From contig CM045763.1 in NCBI GenBank assembly GCA_025200525.1, positions 90,811,470 to 90,875,469 on the forward strand: a stretch of DNA of 64,000 bases, read 5' to 3'. Source of the DNA: Camellia lanceoleosa. Its lineage: Eukaryota; Streptophyta; Magnoliopsida; Ericales; Theaceae. Below, in pieces: positions 36,317-49,200 of the stretch. The notes below the pieces were generated by a model, which worked only from the letters and a program-made list of their open reading frames with translations, did no database searches and had not been told where the DNA came from. The stretch's first letter is position 1. Every line of letters starts with the position of its first letter. The translations under genes were made by a program, and so were the position numbers.

Positions 36317-37071
36317 GACTTTAGGAAATCTGTCTGCACAGTATCCAATACAACTAATTCACCAGCGGACTAGGATGGACTTTACTTGCAACTTTGAAGT
36401 ATCATACAAACCCCCTGCAAAATACCACCTTACAATTGGAAACTTTCTTTACTATCTCAAATACACAAGTGCAGCAAAAAAGCTATATAACAATATCGTT
36501 AAATTGGCAGTAGAGGTTTCAAATTTCATCCTTCTTTTAGGTATACATCTATTATATGTATGTGTACATATTCATGTGTATATAATTACATATACAAATT
36601 ACACAACTTAACAGGGACCACTAGTTTAGTTGTTAAAACTCTGCCCATCAACCTTGATTATGTGGATTCGAACCTGAGAGCAGCCACTTTGTACTTTTTC
36701 CTTACATATACACAGGTTTCAAACTTTATTTTTTTGGGTGGTGAGGGTATCCGAAGCTTTACCCCTAGGTACATGCAGTCTTACCGTTCCACACATACCA
36801 AGTAATTACCGAGCAGAAGCCTAGGGTGATCCCTAGGGCTTCTAATGCTTCATGCAATTCGAACTTGTAACCTACTGTTCCTGAGACGCTTATTATGACT
36901 CAACTCAACTTGCCACTCATCTAACTATTGGGGTTGACAAGTTTATGGCATGCCCTAATTAGTAATATGAATCAGCCCATACAGACATCATAATTAACAA
37001 GTCCAATATCAATCCTTTTAACATGCCTCGATCATTGACAAATAAACCTCACCCTCATTTCCTAAAACTAA
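36317..37071. other. CNGC 5' intron/leader region
   Basis: No coding exon is visible upstream of the CNGC start. A plausible 5' UTR intron spans 36334-37698 on the minus strand. The proposed acceptor TGTGCAG|ACAG lies 17 bases before the ATG and the donor GCTGAG|GTGAGG is at 37699. Within it are a SINE-like segment (36612-36700) and, further upstream, a Tourist-like MITE. Confidence 0.45.
36612..36700 (+). repeat. tRNA-derived SINE-like head
   Basis: The spacing resembles pol III boxes: TAGTTTAGTTG (A-box-like), then GGATTCGAACC (B-box-like) about 40 bases later. The flanking sequence cannot fold into a full tRNA cloverleaf with a proper anticodon arm. A second, inverted TTCGAATTGC B-box-like motif lies near 36860. 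No poly-A tail or target duplication was confirmed. Confidence 0.35.
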
Positions 37072-37379
37072 GGCCTTGTTTGATTAGTACAGTTAATAGT
37101 GAGGGGATTAACATTACATGAGATTTATGTATGATTGGTTATCCAGCTGGATTAGTGAGATAAATAATTACCTGTTGTCTACATTTGTTTTACAATCGAT
37201 ATGAAAATATGTTATCTCAAATATATATGTTCGTTTTGCATTATTAGTTGTAGAATTAAAAAATTCATCAATTTTGTTGGATAGAATATCCATCCACCCT
37301 TTCAACCAAACAACGAAATATGAGTACCATGATTAACTATCTCAATTCTATGCTATAATCTGCTCAATCAAACAAGCTC
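37072..37379. mobile_element. Tourist-like (PIF/Harbinger) MITE upstream of CNGC
   Basis: The 3-base target duplication TAA lies at 37069-37071 and 37380-37382. The left end is GGCCTTGTTTGATTAG and the reverse complement of the right end is GAGCTTGTTTGATTGAG. The 308-base interior is non-coding. It sits in the probable 5' UTR intron of the CNGC gene. Confidence 0.75.
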
Positions 37380-37771
37380 TAAAATCCTACAGAGAGAGAT
37401 TGATAAATTAAAACCATGTGTGCCTTCTTGATGTGATTGTAAATTCACCAATAAGAACAGAATTGTAGGAAGCAGAAAAGGGAAAATAATAATGCACACA
37501 ACAGTGGGAATTAAGACCAAAACAACAACAACAACAATGAACAAAAATTAAAGAATTTTCTCATAAATTCAATATCGACACAGAAGTTCCATGTTAACCA
37601 AAGGTAGGAAACGGAGAAACGGCAAGAACACAGAGCACCAAATGTAATTTCCTGTTTGGTTGCCAAGAAAACAGATGAAAACCAAAGTAAAACCTCACCT
37701 CAGCTAAGCAGTTGTGTGGAGGTCGCTTAAGCACGAGGTTCTGTATATTATCTGACACAATATTATGTAAT

Positions 37772-37778
37772 ATTATAA

Positions 37779-37779
<1 letters not shown>
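37772..37779 (-). promoter_or_regulatory. Probable CNGC core promoter (TATA-like)
   Basis: On the minus strand TTTATAAT-type sequence follows a (CA)n(TA)n tract at 37781-37816 and lies about 75 bases before the proposed first-exon donor at 37699. The same block exists in the duplicated copy near 39950. The assignment is inferred from position. Confidence 0.4.
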
Positions 37780-37816
<37 letters not shown>

Positions 37817-39404
37817 CACTTAACTTTGCAGACTTTGCTTTTGTTTTCTTGACTTTTCTGGGAAACCAAACGGTTTTGATGGGTGTTTTTTTCCCTTGAA
37901 TTGAATGTTCGAATGAAGAGTTGAAGACGACAGCGTCGTAGGACTCGTTTGGCATATTGGTTGGGTTGGCTTTTAGTTAAAATAGTTTTAAAAAATAAAA
38001 TAAATTAAAATTATTTTATTATTTTTTTCATAAAAATTAGACCAATCAAAAAAATTCAATTCAAATGAAACTTTTAATCTTAAATTAAATTAAAATAGAC
38101 CAATCGCAAACGAAGCCTATTGTCAAGCAAAAGCAGAGAGAGAAGGTTCGTGGAGACTGCATTGACCAGTGACCGTTTTTAGAGAGAGGGTAGAGAGAGA
38201 AAAAACTTGGCGGGAGAATAGTCTAATTCCCATTAAGAATTTCACCTTTTGTGTGGGACCACATGTACATCTGTGTGTGTGGACAGAGTGGTTGGTCCAA
38301 TTGATGAAAAAAAATGGGCAATCAAAATATTAAAATTTAAATAATTAGTAATACAATACTTAATTTTTATTTATTTTTATTTTAAGAAGGATCCCCTTTA
38401 GTTCTCGTTTTGGATTGGAAGTCACTATTTAAATTCGTGAGATCCATTACGAATCTCATTTTAATAAGTATTTCGTATATTTTATTTACACAAAAAATTA
38501 AATCAATTCAATAATTGTAATTGTTCAATTTTTGACTAAAAAAATACACAGTTGTTGTATTTTTAAAAATAAATTATACTTTTTTTAGTAATAATGGTTC
38601 AGATTATCAAAACGAAACCCGTGGTGAATCTCACGAGCCCAAACAGTGCCTTCCAATCTGAAATTTGGATTGGAGGGATCCTCCTCCTTATTTTAATTAG
38701 GGAGAATTCTATTTCAATGTAATTTAAAAAATAATTATATATATATTAATGACAAATTTTGTAACATTAAAAAATAATTTTATAAACTTTATAATGTATC
38801 TAAAATTATTTTTTGAATTTACTACTTAACTATTATTTTCCCTTTTAAATGTGAGTAATAATGTACTTAATTTTAGGGGAAATATGAAATCAGTAAGATA
38901 GTCAAATTTTTTCTATTTTCATGGTGGTGTAATGTTATTGTGTGCAAGGTGTAAATCCTCCATGTGCTTGGTGCAACTATTCTTATGTGTTAGTGTTGTG
39001 ACCAAAAAAAAATTCATTTGTAGTGTAAATTTTTTTTTTGTAATTTCTCCTTGATTTTATTATTTTAGAGTAAAATACTCAAAGTAGCTTATATTTTTAG
39101 AGGGAATTACACATAAGTAGAATCAGGAAAAATATTTACAAAAAAATAAAAAAAAATAATTAAATTATTAATATTTATCACTTTTTTATAAATATATATA
39201 TTTTTTATCTTCACTAATGTGTAATTCTCTCATATTGTTAAGAATTTTGTTCACATGTCCAACACATATTAAAAAAAAAAAAAATTATACATTTTGGTGA
39301 TAAATACGTGTAATGAAAAATATATAATTTTTAAAAAATTTCTCAACATGTGTTTTAAGAATATATATTAATAAATATTTCTTTTTAAGAAATGTCACTA
39401 ACAT

Positions 39405-39676
39405 GGTATGTTTGGTTTGAGTTTGGGAGATGAGTTTTAGAGATAAAAAATATGAAAAGTTGTTTGGTTTGGTTTTTTTCAAAAGATATTTTGAAAAAGA
39501 ATTTTAAAAAAAGTGATTGATTTGATGTGTATGAGAGAGATTTGTTTGGAAAACTTGTAAACCAAATAAGTTTTGAGAAATTTTTTTGAGAAAATTTGTT
39601 TGATTTGATTACTTTTAAAAACTTATTTGTAGAGAATTTTTTCCAAAATTTTTTAGGAAACACAAACCAAACAAGG
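39405..39676. mobile_element. Tourist-like MITE private to duplication copy A
   Basis: The ends share TGTTTGGTTTG (left GGTATGTTTGGTTTG; right, inverted, CCTTGTTTGGTTTG) and CAT is duplicated on both sides. Copy B lacks the insert: there AACAT continues directly into ATTATTTTTGTC near 55379. The insertion therefore occurred after the duplication. Confidence 0.7.
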
Positions 39677-40143
39677 CATTTTTGTCAAAAATTATGTTTA
39701 AGACCAATACGACAACAATGAACAAAAATTAAAGAATTTTCTCATAAATTCAATATCGACACAGAAGTTCCATGTTAACCAAAGGTAGAAAACGGAGAAA
39801 CGGCAAGAAAACAGAGCACCCAATGCAATTTCCTGGTTGGTTGCCGAGAAAACAGATGAAAACCAAAGTAAAACCTCATCTCAGCTAAGCAGTTGTGTGG
39901 AGGTCGCTTAAGCACGAGGTTCTGTATATTATCCGACGCAATTTATGTAATTATATATATATATATATATATGTATTACTTATCTTTGCAGACTTTGCTT
40001 TGTTTTCTTGAACTTTCTCGGAAACCAAACGGTTTTGACGTGTGTTTTTTTTTTCCCTTGAATTGAATGCTCGAATGAAGAGTTGAAGACGACAACGTCG
40101 TAGCACTCGTTTGGCGTATTGGTTGGGTTGGTTTTTAGTTAAA

Positions 40144-40285
40144 GAAAAATGTTTGGTAAATCGAATTTGTGTGGTTTGAATGGTTTGAATGTATTAAAAT
40201 GACGTCGTTTTATATCTAAAATGACATTGTTTTAAGACATTCGAGTCAATTAAGTCAAAAAAATTGAGACTACCTAGCATTATTA
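40144..40285. mobile_element. MULE-type MITE private to duplication copy B
   Basis: It starts GAAAAATGTTTGG like the element at 14741 and carries AAAATGACGTCGTTTT. The flanking 9-mers TTAGTTAAA and TTGATTAAA agree at 7 of 9. Copy A has the uninterrupted site TTAGTTAAAATAG near 37975, an empty-site control. Confidence 0.75.
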
Positions 40286-41999
40286 TTGATTAAAATAGTC
40301 ATAAAAAATAAAATAAGTTAAAATATTAATAAAATAAAATATAATATTTAAATTATAATTATTTTATTTTTTTTCTTATAAAAATTAGACAAATCAAAAA
40401 AATTCAATTCAAACGAAACATTAATCTTAAATTAAAATAGACAAATCCCAAACGAAGCCTGTTGTCAAGCAAAAGCAGAGAGCGAAGGTTCGTGGAGACT
40501 GCAGTGACCAGTGACCGTGTTTAAAGAGAGAGTAGAGAGAGAAAAAACTTTGGCGGGAGAATAGTCTAATTCCCATTAAGAATTTTACCTTTTTAGTGGA
40601 ACCCACTTGTACATGCGTGCGGGGGGATAAAGTGGTTGGTCCAATTGATGGAAAATAAATGGGCAATCAAAATATTAAAATTTACAATACTTAATTTTTA
40701 TTTATTGTTATTTTAAGAAAGATCCCCTTTAGTTCTCATTTTGGGTTGCAAGGCACGATTTAAAGTCGTGAGATTCATTACGAATCTCATTTCAATAAAT
40801 ATTTCAGGTATTTCATTTATATAAAAAATTAAATTAATTTAATAATTATAATTATTTAATTTTTTTACTAAAAAAAATATAATTATTGTATTTTTAAAAA
40901 TAAATTATACATTTCTTTTAGTGACAAACGCAATAAATTCAATAAGTTATAGTTATCAAATTAATCTAATTTTTTTTTTTTATGAACGAAATACACAAAA
41001 TACTCGACAAAAAGAACGGTTCAGATCATTAAAACGGGGCTTGTGGTAAATCTCATGAGCCCAAACAGCGCCCTCTAATCGAAAATTTGGACTTAAGGGA
41101 TCCGCCTCCTTATTTTAAATAGGGAGAATTTTATTTTAGTGTAATTTAAAAAATAATTATATATGTAAATATTTTAATGATAAATTTTGTAACGTTAAAA
41201 AATAATTTTATAAACTTTATAATGTATCTGAAATTATTTTTTGAATTTACTATTTAACTATTATTTTTCCTTTTAAATGTGAATAATAATGTACTTGATT
41301 TTAGGAGAAATATCAAATCAGTGACATAGTCAAATTTTTTGCATTTTCATGATGGTGTAATTTTATTGTGTGCATGGTGTAAATCCTTCATGTGCTTGGT
41401 GTAACTTGGTGCAACTGTTCTTATGTGTTAGTGTTGTAACCAAAAAAAAAAAAATTCCATTTATGGTGTAATTTTTTTTTTATATAATTTCCCCTTGATT
41501 TTATTATTTTAGAGTAAAATACTCAAAGTAGCTTACATTTTTAGCGGGAATCACACTTAGTAGAATCAGAAAAAATATTTACAAAAAAGTAAAAAAAAAA
41601 AATTTTAATTAATTATAAAAAAAATTTACCCATAAATCCTACTTTCTGAAAAGTTGAACTATTTATTCCTAAATGTTTTCTTATGCACCATTTAGTCCCA
41701 TTTTTTTTTGGCAATGTTATTTACTTAATTTTGATTATTTGCAGATTACAATTGTACCCATTGTGTGGGCTGTTTGTTTCCTAAATTGATGGGAAGTCGG
41801 TTTTCTTGATTTGGGGGATTGATAAAGTTAATCAAAGCAAGGGTTTGGTGAAAACAGGTCTTGGGGAGTTGTTGATGTTCATTGTTTGATTGTTATTGGT
41901 TCTGAGTTTGTTGTGTCGAACAACGATTTTGTCACAGGTTTATCTCTATGTTTTCTGATTTTTTCTGCTTAATTTTTTGTGACTGTATATGTCTTGCAT

Positions 42000-42790
42000 G
42001 TTATGGTATGAAATACATCAACGTCAACGTCGGTTCTGGTAACGTTACGTTTGTGTTCTTCTGTCCGTTTCATATATATTTTCATCACATTGGTCGTTGA
42101 TGTTTTGTGGGTGGTTCACAGTTGGGTGTATGGAACGGTTTTGGCACATAGGTTCTCTCCATGTTTGCTGATATTTTCTGCACTTTTTTTTCTGAATGTG
42201 TATACGTTGCATGTTACGGGATTAACTACAGTAACATCAACCCGATTTTGGTAACATCAATTTTGTGTTTCTTGTGACTGTGTTCATACATATGCAGTAC
42301 ATTTGTGTTGTCGATGTTATGTGGCTGTTATTTTTTATGTTTATTGGTGTGTTATCGACGTCGGCTCTGGTAACATCACGTTCGTTTTCTTGTGCTTCTG
42401 TCACATATATTCATCACATTGTTTGTCGATGTTATGTGTTTGGTTCACAGTTTGGTGTAACAGCATTCCAATAAACAACATCGGCCGGTTTGTTCTCGTG
42501 TTTACTCGATTTTTTTGCCCTTTTTTTGTCTTCTTGTATGTCTTCCATGTTGCGGTATTAACTACATCAACATCAAAGTCGATTCCTGTAAAATCACTGT
42601 CGTATTATTGTGATTGTTTCACATATAGTCAGCACATTGTGTTGTTTATGTTTTGTGGTTGTAAATATTAGTATATATGGTTGTGTTATCAACATCGACT
42701 CAATTAACATTACGTTCGGCTGCTTGTGGGTATTTTATATGTATGCAGGACAATGTGTTGTTCATGTTATGTGAGTGTGAAGATTTTTAT
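42000..42790 (+). repeat. Degenerate tandem repeats upstream of the MULE transposase
   Basis: About five diverged copies of a unit of roughly 110-170 bases share CATCAACATCAAAGTCG-like, GGTAACATCACGTTCGT and TTGTCGATGTTATGTG words. The region has no good coding frame and is GT-rich. It probably forms the subterminal and promoter region of the MULE. Confidence 0.65.
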
Positions 42791-42920
42791 ATTGTTTGTG
42801 TTTTGATGTCAGTGGGCTTTGTTGCATATCTTAGTGGGAAACGTATTTTTTTGAACTGGGTACAGTGTTGTGTTATTATTCATTCATTGTTGTACGCGTT
42901 AGCCATCTACTGATGTGATT

Positions 42921-45320
42921 ATGGGTTGCATGACAGGTATGGATGGTGTGTTGTTATTGTGCACCTACGGGCAAACAAATGTTGTTGTTCGGTGTCATCG
43001 AGCGATGACATTCACGCAGCTGCTCGATGATATTTGTGGCAAGTTTGACGACTTAGTACGGGATGTGGTGTACATGTTATGGGATGTCCCTGGGTATAAC
43101 AAGTTTAAGGTTGATAGTGATGACGATATCCACAACATGTTGTGCCTTGCGGAGTCATTTGCTTTGAAACATTTTAATGTTCTTATTCAGATACAGGACG
43201 TTCCAGTGGGCGGTAACTACGAGGGTGTGTATTGCCGTGAAGGTCAGCAGTTCGATTTTGGTAATCAGACGTTCGGTAGGGATGATCAGACGGATCTGTT
43301 ACCAACATATTGTCCTAACAAATCAAAGACGTTCATGTCTACTCAGTGGGCATTCAGGATTACACACGTTGGACAATGTTTCGTCGGTGGCGTAAGTGAA
43401 TTTCGGAAAATATTATGCAAGTATGCCGTTGAACGCGGGTTTGAATTCAAGTATTTGAATAATGATTCAGTTCGCATTACGGCGGTTTGTAAGTTTGCAG
43501 AGTCCAAAGGATGCATGTGGTCAGTGCATGCGAGGGTGTTGTCATCGAATGGCCTTTTATGCATTAAGAAGTTGGATAGTGTGCACAATTGTGGAGTTGC
43601 TGTTCGAACACATACAAACCCACGTACGGGGTCCAATTTGGTTTCAAGCGTTGTCGCAGATTGGGTGCGTGCTAAGCCACTGACGCGTCCTACGGACATT
43701 GTTTTCGATATGAAAAATGACTACGGTTTGGATATTAGTTACCGAGTGGCGTGGTTAGGGGTTGAGAAAGCAAGAGATGAAGTCTATGGAGATCATGCTA
43801 TGTCATTCGACCAACTTAGATGGTATAGTGATTCCGTTATGGAAAAGAGCCCAAACAGTTACATTAACCTTGAATTTCACTAACAAACTGGGAGGTTCAT
43901 TCGGTATTTTATATCCTTCCATGCGTGTATAGATGGGTTCAATCATTGTCGGCCGTTACTTTTTTTGGATGGCACGTTTCTGAAAGGCAGATTCAAGGGG
44001 AATTTGTTAGCTGCTACTGTGAAAGATGGCAATAAAGGTGACGTGTCAATTTTTTTACTTAATTCTTTGCTAACAGAAAAATTTGTCACATCTTAGTTCC
44101 GATTGTTTTTAATGAATCAATTACATATATATGTACTCTTCGCAGGCTTGTTTCCAGTGGCCTTCACAATTGTTGATTTCGAAAATCAACAAAATTGGGA
44201 GTGGTTTTTACGGAATCTTAAAGAAGTCGTGGGTGACGAGTGTACGTTGACGTTCGTTTCGGATCGTCACGTGGTGCTCTTACAATCTATGCCAATTATA
44301 TTCCCTTCAGCACATCACGCATTTTGTTTGCTACATCTTCAAATGAATTTGAGAGAGCGAATAAAATACGTTAATGCATCTCGTAAGGTTGGGTTGATGC
44401 GGAAGCTCCGAGAATGTGCTTATGCCCCTACAATACCATCTTATAATCAGAAAATAGAGGTGTTGAAAGAGTGTAGCCCCGCTGTGGTTGACAACTTCTT
44501 GAAAGACTTACATCCATCCCACTGGACTAATGCGTATTTCATGTAAGTTTGATTGCACCCGTTCTACGTATTACGTTGCTGGGTTCATTTTTTCCCAATT
44601 TTTTACATACGCTAACATGCTTACTAGTTTGTTGTTTTACTAGAAACTTTGTGTTTAATGTTATTATTCTCCTGCAGAGGGCAACGTTACGGTGAGATGT
44701 GGTCGAGTGCAGCTGAATCTTTTAACAACTGGATACGGGAGGCGCGTCATCTTCCGATTACTAGGTTGGTCGACATGGTTAGGGGTCAAATAATGGAACA
44801 AATGGCGGAGCGTAGAGTCAAGGCAAGGGAGTGGACCGGTGTGTTATGCCCAAAAATGGAGAAGAAATTGGTAACGGTGTATAATGACAGTAGGGGGTGG
44901 AATGTTAGTCAGGCTGATGACAATGTTTACGAGGTGCATAGTCAACCCTCTGTTTTGGTTAATGTGGCAAGGCGATCATGTTCATGTTTCCAGTGGCAGC
45001 TGAATGGGTTTCCGTGTTCTCATTCTGTTGTCGCTTTCCGTAATAATGGACAGAATATATACAATTCCATTGAAACGTGCTATCGTATTGACAAATTTCA
45101 AGCTTCGTACAGCGGAACAATTTGCCCCATTCCAACTGTTGAGAAACTGGCATTTTCGCCCAATGATTTTATGATAGCGCCCCCAAAGGTGAAACGTCTG
45201 CCTGGCAGGTCGAAACGTAAACGAATTCCATCAAAGGGCGAGGTTATGCAACGGATCCGTTGTGGTCGGTGTGGGAAAATAGGCAACCACAATAGGAAGA
45301 CATGCAAAGAACCTATTTGA
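42921..45320 (+). pseudogene. MuDR-type MULE transposase, one nonsense mutation
   Basis: Exons 42921-44037, 44146-44542 and 44678-45320 join in frame (2,157 bases, 719 codons). Only one internal stop is seen, TAA at about 43881-43883 after NSYINLEFH. The N-terminal 90 residues look PB1-like. A MuDR N-terminal zinc-binding region follows (FRITHVGQCF to the CxxH-type region near TAVCKFAESKGC). The DDE-type MULE catalytic domain has the first D in FLDGTFLKGRFKG, the second in FVSDRH, and E in SSAAESFNNWI. A SWIM finger (CSCFQWQLNGFPCSH) and a zinc knuckle (CGRCGKIGNHNRKTC) end the protein. It would cut and join the MULE ends. The near-intact frame suggests recent activity. A downstream start at 42942 is also possible. 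Confidence 0.88.
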
Positions 45321-46267
45321 TCATGTTACAGCAAATTTATTTCTAGTTTTTTTTTTTTTTTTTTTTCCCAATTCATTGAACTTCGTACAATGTGTCTTTT
45401 TAATTCAACATTTTACTTTCCGTTGATTTAAGTTCAGACTTCACAACGTTGTCCATTACATTATAACTGCATATGGATCTCACATGTGGATTTACTTTCA
45501 CATTTCACCCCATTTCGACAAACGTATTCTATCTAACCACCTACCACTACATTTAACATTTCAATTAAACTTTCAATAACCACATTAGCCAAATCAATTT
45601 TCCTTCCCTCAACGCTACCAACGCTGTCTGATGTGCATTTCTTACTACACCCAATTCTGATACATGAATATGTTAGAAACATAAATTTAATGTATTATGC
45701 ATTAAGGTAACAATTAACATGTTTCCCAAATAAATTTTGATAGCAAACAATTACACACATTTTCAAATACAAACGTTTCAACTACAATGTCCCATCCTGT
45801 AGTTCAATTGTTGGGTTTAACACCAACACCCTACCTAAACACAATGACAACGTTGCGAACCCGGAAGTAACCCAGGACAAACATTTTACACATTTTTCAA
45901 AACAAACGTTTCAACTTGAATGTGCCCTACTCCTGGTAAATTTCTGGGTTTACCAACATCCCCTACATAAACACAATACACACCTATACATTACAAAATG
46001 TCAAACCCGTAACTAACATCATTCACAAACACAATTAAACGACACGTCCAAAAATCATTAACATTTACTAACCCAGCCAAAAAAACACTCCCAGTTTTGC
46101 CCATGTTTTTCAATGTTGATGTAAAGTATTTTGTGTTTATCCAGTCACAAACACACACCTAATGGAACATCAAAAAATCAGTACCATATGAACAAGACTT
46201 TTCTATGTTCAACAAAAAAAAAACAAAAATAGAAATCAAAGCTAATATATGTGTTCCAGCAAATCTG
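45321..46267. other. Spacer between the convergent MULE genes
   Basis: It begins with a poly-T run at 45348-45366 after the transposase stop, then becomes rich in CA-type words (AACATTTC, CACAAACA). No coding or RNA feature is seen. Both genes probably terminate here. Confidence 0.5.
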
Positions 46268-49200
46268 TCAGGGCAGAGGCCGATTCGGAAGTCCTCTATG
46301 TGGATCGTTGATGAATGCCTTAACCATTTCTGCTCTGAACGCGGTGGCTGTCATCCCATCCATCAAACCTTCGACCTCCACGTTATTTGCATACTACCAC
46401 ATGATGAAGCATATCATAACAGTGCAATCTGGACTGCTAATTGCAAACAAGTTAATAGGTTAATCAACACGATCAAACTAAAAACATAACTTGGAACAAA
46501 TTTAAGCCGGAGTTCAAATTTAAACTTACGATTCTGGGTGTTGTTGGGGACAATCACCCAAAGCCTCCAATGGCCCGTCGATATTCTTCGCTATGACACC
46601 CGCAATGGTTTGCACCGCTTTGTGTAATCGACGATCCACTGTTTCTATGTTAGGTAACACACCCAATCAGTCACAGTACATACACCCTATCACCCTATAT
46701 GCAACACAGGCACAACCAAACACATACATGTAATAACCACTCACTCGTACTTACCACTTTCACCGCCTCAGCAAAATGATCATCTCGACTTCCTTTACGT
46801 GTTTTGATTGAATTGTAGTGTGTCCATGTCCCGAATCTGAATCGTACACCATGGTCGTCCAATGATTTGCATGGTATATAGGGTAATGGACGTATCTGCA
46901 TCCAGATGCAGCATTCACGTGCACGTTCAGGTAACCGTCTTTCGACGTTATGCTTCGATTCCTTATCATACCCTACAAAAAAAAAAAGCAAACCAATTAC
47001 AAACCCATAACTTGACTGCCCAGCAGTGGGGAAAAAATAAATCCAAACTATTCGACAACGTGACACTACTCATAATACCATACACATACCGAACAGACAC
47101 TGCTGTGGAAGTACAATTTGCTGAAATTAGCACAATTAACAGCCGTTACGTTCTGTGCACTTTTTAAAATTTCAGCATATGCGTCAATAACCTACCAACA
47201 CAAATTATTCACATGTTCCAAACACATTAGCTGTACAAAACGATCCTCCTAACCCTTTTTAAAAAAAAAAAAACAATTAAGCCAACAAAATGTCTTCACT
47301 GATGACGTCCTCACATCGACAATATCACTCATACTTACATTACCGGCAGTTGCTCCCCTTTGTACGAGCGATTGGATGTTTTTGAAATTAACGTGCACAC
47401 CATACTCTGCTGCACTCCATATGACAGCCCTACACCAAATCACAATCACATAAGTACAATTCAAATGTAATTTTTTAATGTCACATAAAAGCAGAACAAC
47501 TAAAATACGAAATTAGTATGTTACCCGTCCCTTTCAAATGTGTACACCACCTGCAACAGTTTCTGTTCATCTTCAGCCAACAATTTCCAAACCGGATACC
47601 GATTTTTCATTCCAAATCCAGCCCATGTTTTACGCTCTCCATCATCATCTTCAATGTGAAGTACATCCTCATTTGTGATTCTTGCTATGTTGCCCTCATC
47701 ATTTGACTTTTTGTAATGCTTCACCAACCCAGGATACTCGTAATCCTGTAGCTTCCACTCCCGCCTAGCTTTGCTCTTCACACGCCGCACCAATGATGTG
47801 ATGTTCGGTTCCTCCAGATTCACAAAGTCTATTACCTTGTCCACTACCTCACTGCCAGGCCGATCAAGAACATGTTTAATGTTCGAATTGTTCTCCAATG
47901 TTGCTGCATTACCTATGCTAGCAGAATTGCATTTACTTTTTACCTCCACTGGAGTCCATACCCCGGCACATAACGTCGACCCCTGGTTTACAACTCTATC
48001 CTTGCTCCCCACTATTATGTTTTGTCCACCAACTAAGGTATTACCTATATCAACATCAACTACGCTTGCATCGTTTAATTCGGAACTGTTGCTTACGACA
48101 TTGCCCATGTTATTCACCGGACCATCCATTTGATTTCCACTTTGTTGGTCTGTCGACGTCTTATGACTTCTACTTGTGTTCCTAACCAGCTGTGTTACCT
48201 CGTGCGCCTCGTACTCATCAACCTAGTCCTCTAACCGTGCTAATGTTGTTTTCGTCTCTGATACTAGGGCATTCAAACGTGCAATTTCGGCATCCTTTAC
48301 ACTGATGGCAGTTTCGAACCCCATACACAAATTCGCAGCTTGTGAACCAAGTGTGCGTTCCATGCTCGTAACCTTACATTCAAGTTCATGCACACGTTCC
48401 GATTTCAACCTCAATTCTTCCTCCAATTCTGCTACTCTGTCAAGCGTTTCATTTTTTTTATTGCTACTACTGTCGCCTGCTGTATCTGCATCCTTTGCTG
48501 GTTGCGTAGTTGACAAATCCAGCAGATCTGGGAACAATACTGCCTCCATTGTATGTGTCTGTCTCGTCAGTCATTCTGCCTTTCTCAACATGGACCCCTG
48601 CAGATGAGTCCATTTGCCAACAGTTCAAACTTGGCTCTACAACTTCAGCACCGACAACGTCACGTGGCACACCGACATGCACTGACACTGCCTGCACATC
48701 AAGCACTTTCCCTTCTGCCCTCATACATTCACCACTTAACAATGTGGTACCTATTTTGTACCGTTCAAGAATTGCGGCCTCCAGTTTACCGCACTTTACC
48801 TGCCAAAACACATTACAAAATTGTTAGCGACTCCAACACGCACCACCCACTAAAACCATACAACTCAGCCTCCTATGTCATACCTCAAACTGTCTTCCGC
48901 TACTCAAGTCGACCCCTTTCATTTTCGTTGTCAAATTTGCAATGTTCCATCTACAGAACCTTGGCAGCACACTGTGCCGTTCTGCCTCGATCAGATTGGT
49001 GTGTTCACAAATAAAAAACTGCAGGACATTCGCAAACACATTCATTAACATTACATGCTAACAAACAAATCCAAACATGCCAGTTCCGTAATAAATAGTA
49101 CATTACAAAAATAACACTTACAAGTAATACGACAACACATCCGGTTACCCTTTCCGGCCTATCATGAAACTCGTTCAGTGATGCAATTAACGCGCCCCGT

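Larger units (their letters stand above)
37516..39702. repeat. Tandem duplication, left copy (A)
   Basis: This block is repeated directly in 39703-55407. The junctions share TATGTTTAAG at the copy end and AACAATGAACAAAAATTAAA near the copy start. Long stretches agree almost base for base, for example TTCCATGTTAACCAAAGGTA and GGAGGTCGCTTAAGCACGAG. The copy contains the probable CNGC promoter and non-coding first exon, and one private MITE (39405-39676). Confidence 0.85.

Noticed and set aside
36640..36690. Possible tRNA gene (GGATTCGAACC B-box)
   Set aside because: No acceptor-stem pairing or anticodon arm can be drawn; it fits a SINE-like fragment better.
42051..42913. Several cysteine-, phenylalanine- and valine-rich plus-strand ORFs before the transposase
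   Set aside because: They are frames through GT-rich tandem repeats. No domain is visible and frames do not persist between repeat copies.
47771..48827. Plus-strand ORFs opposite the MULE Ulp1-like gene
   Set aside because: Shadows of the minus-strand exons; they lack motifs while the minus strand matches the family.
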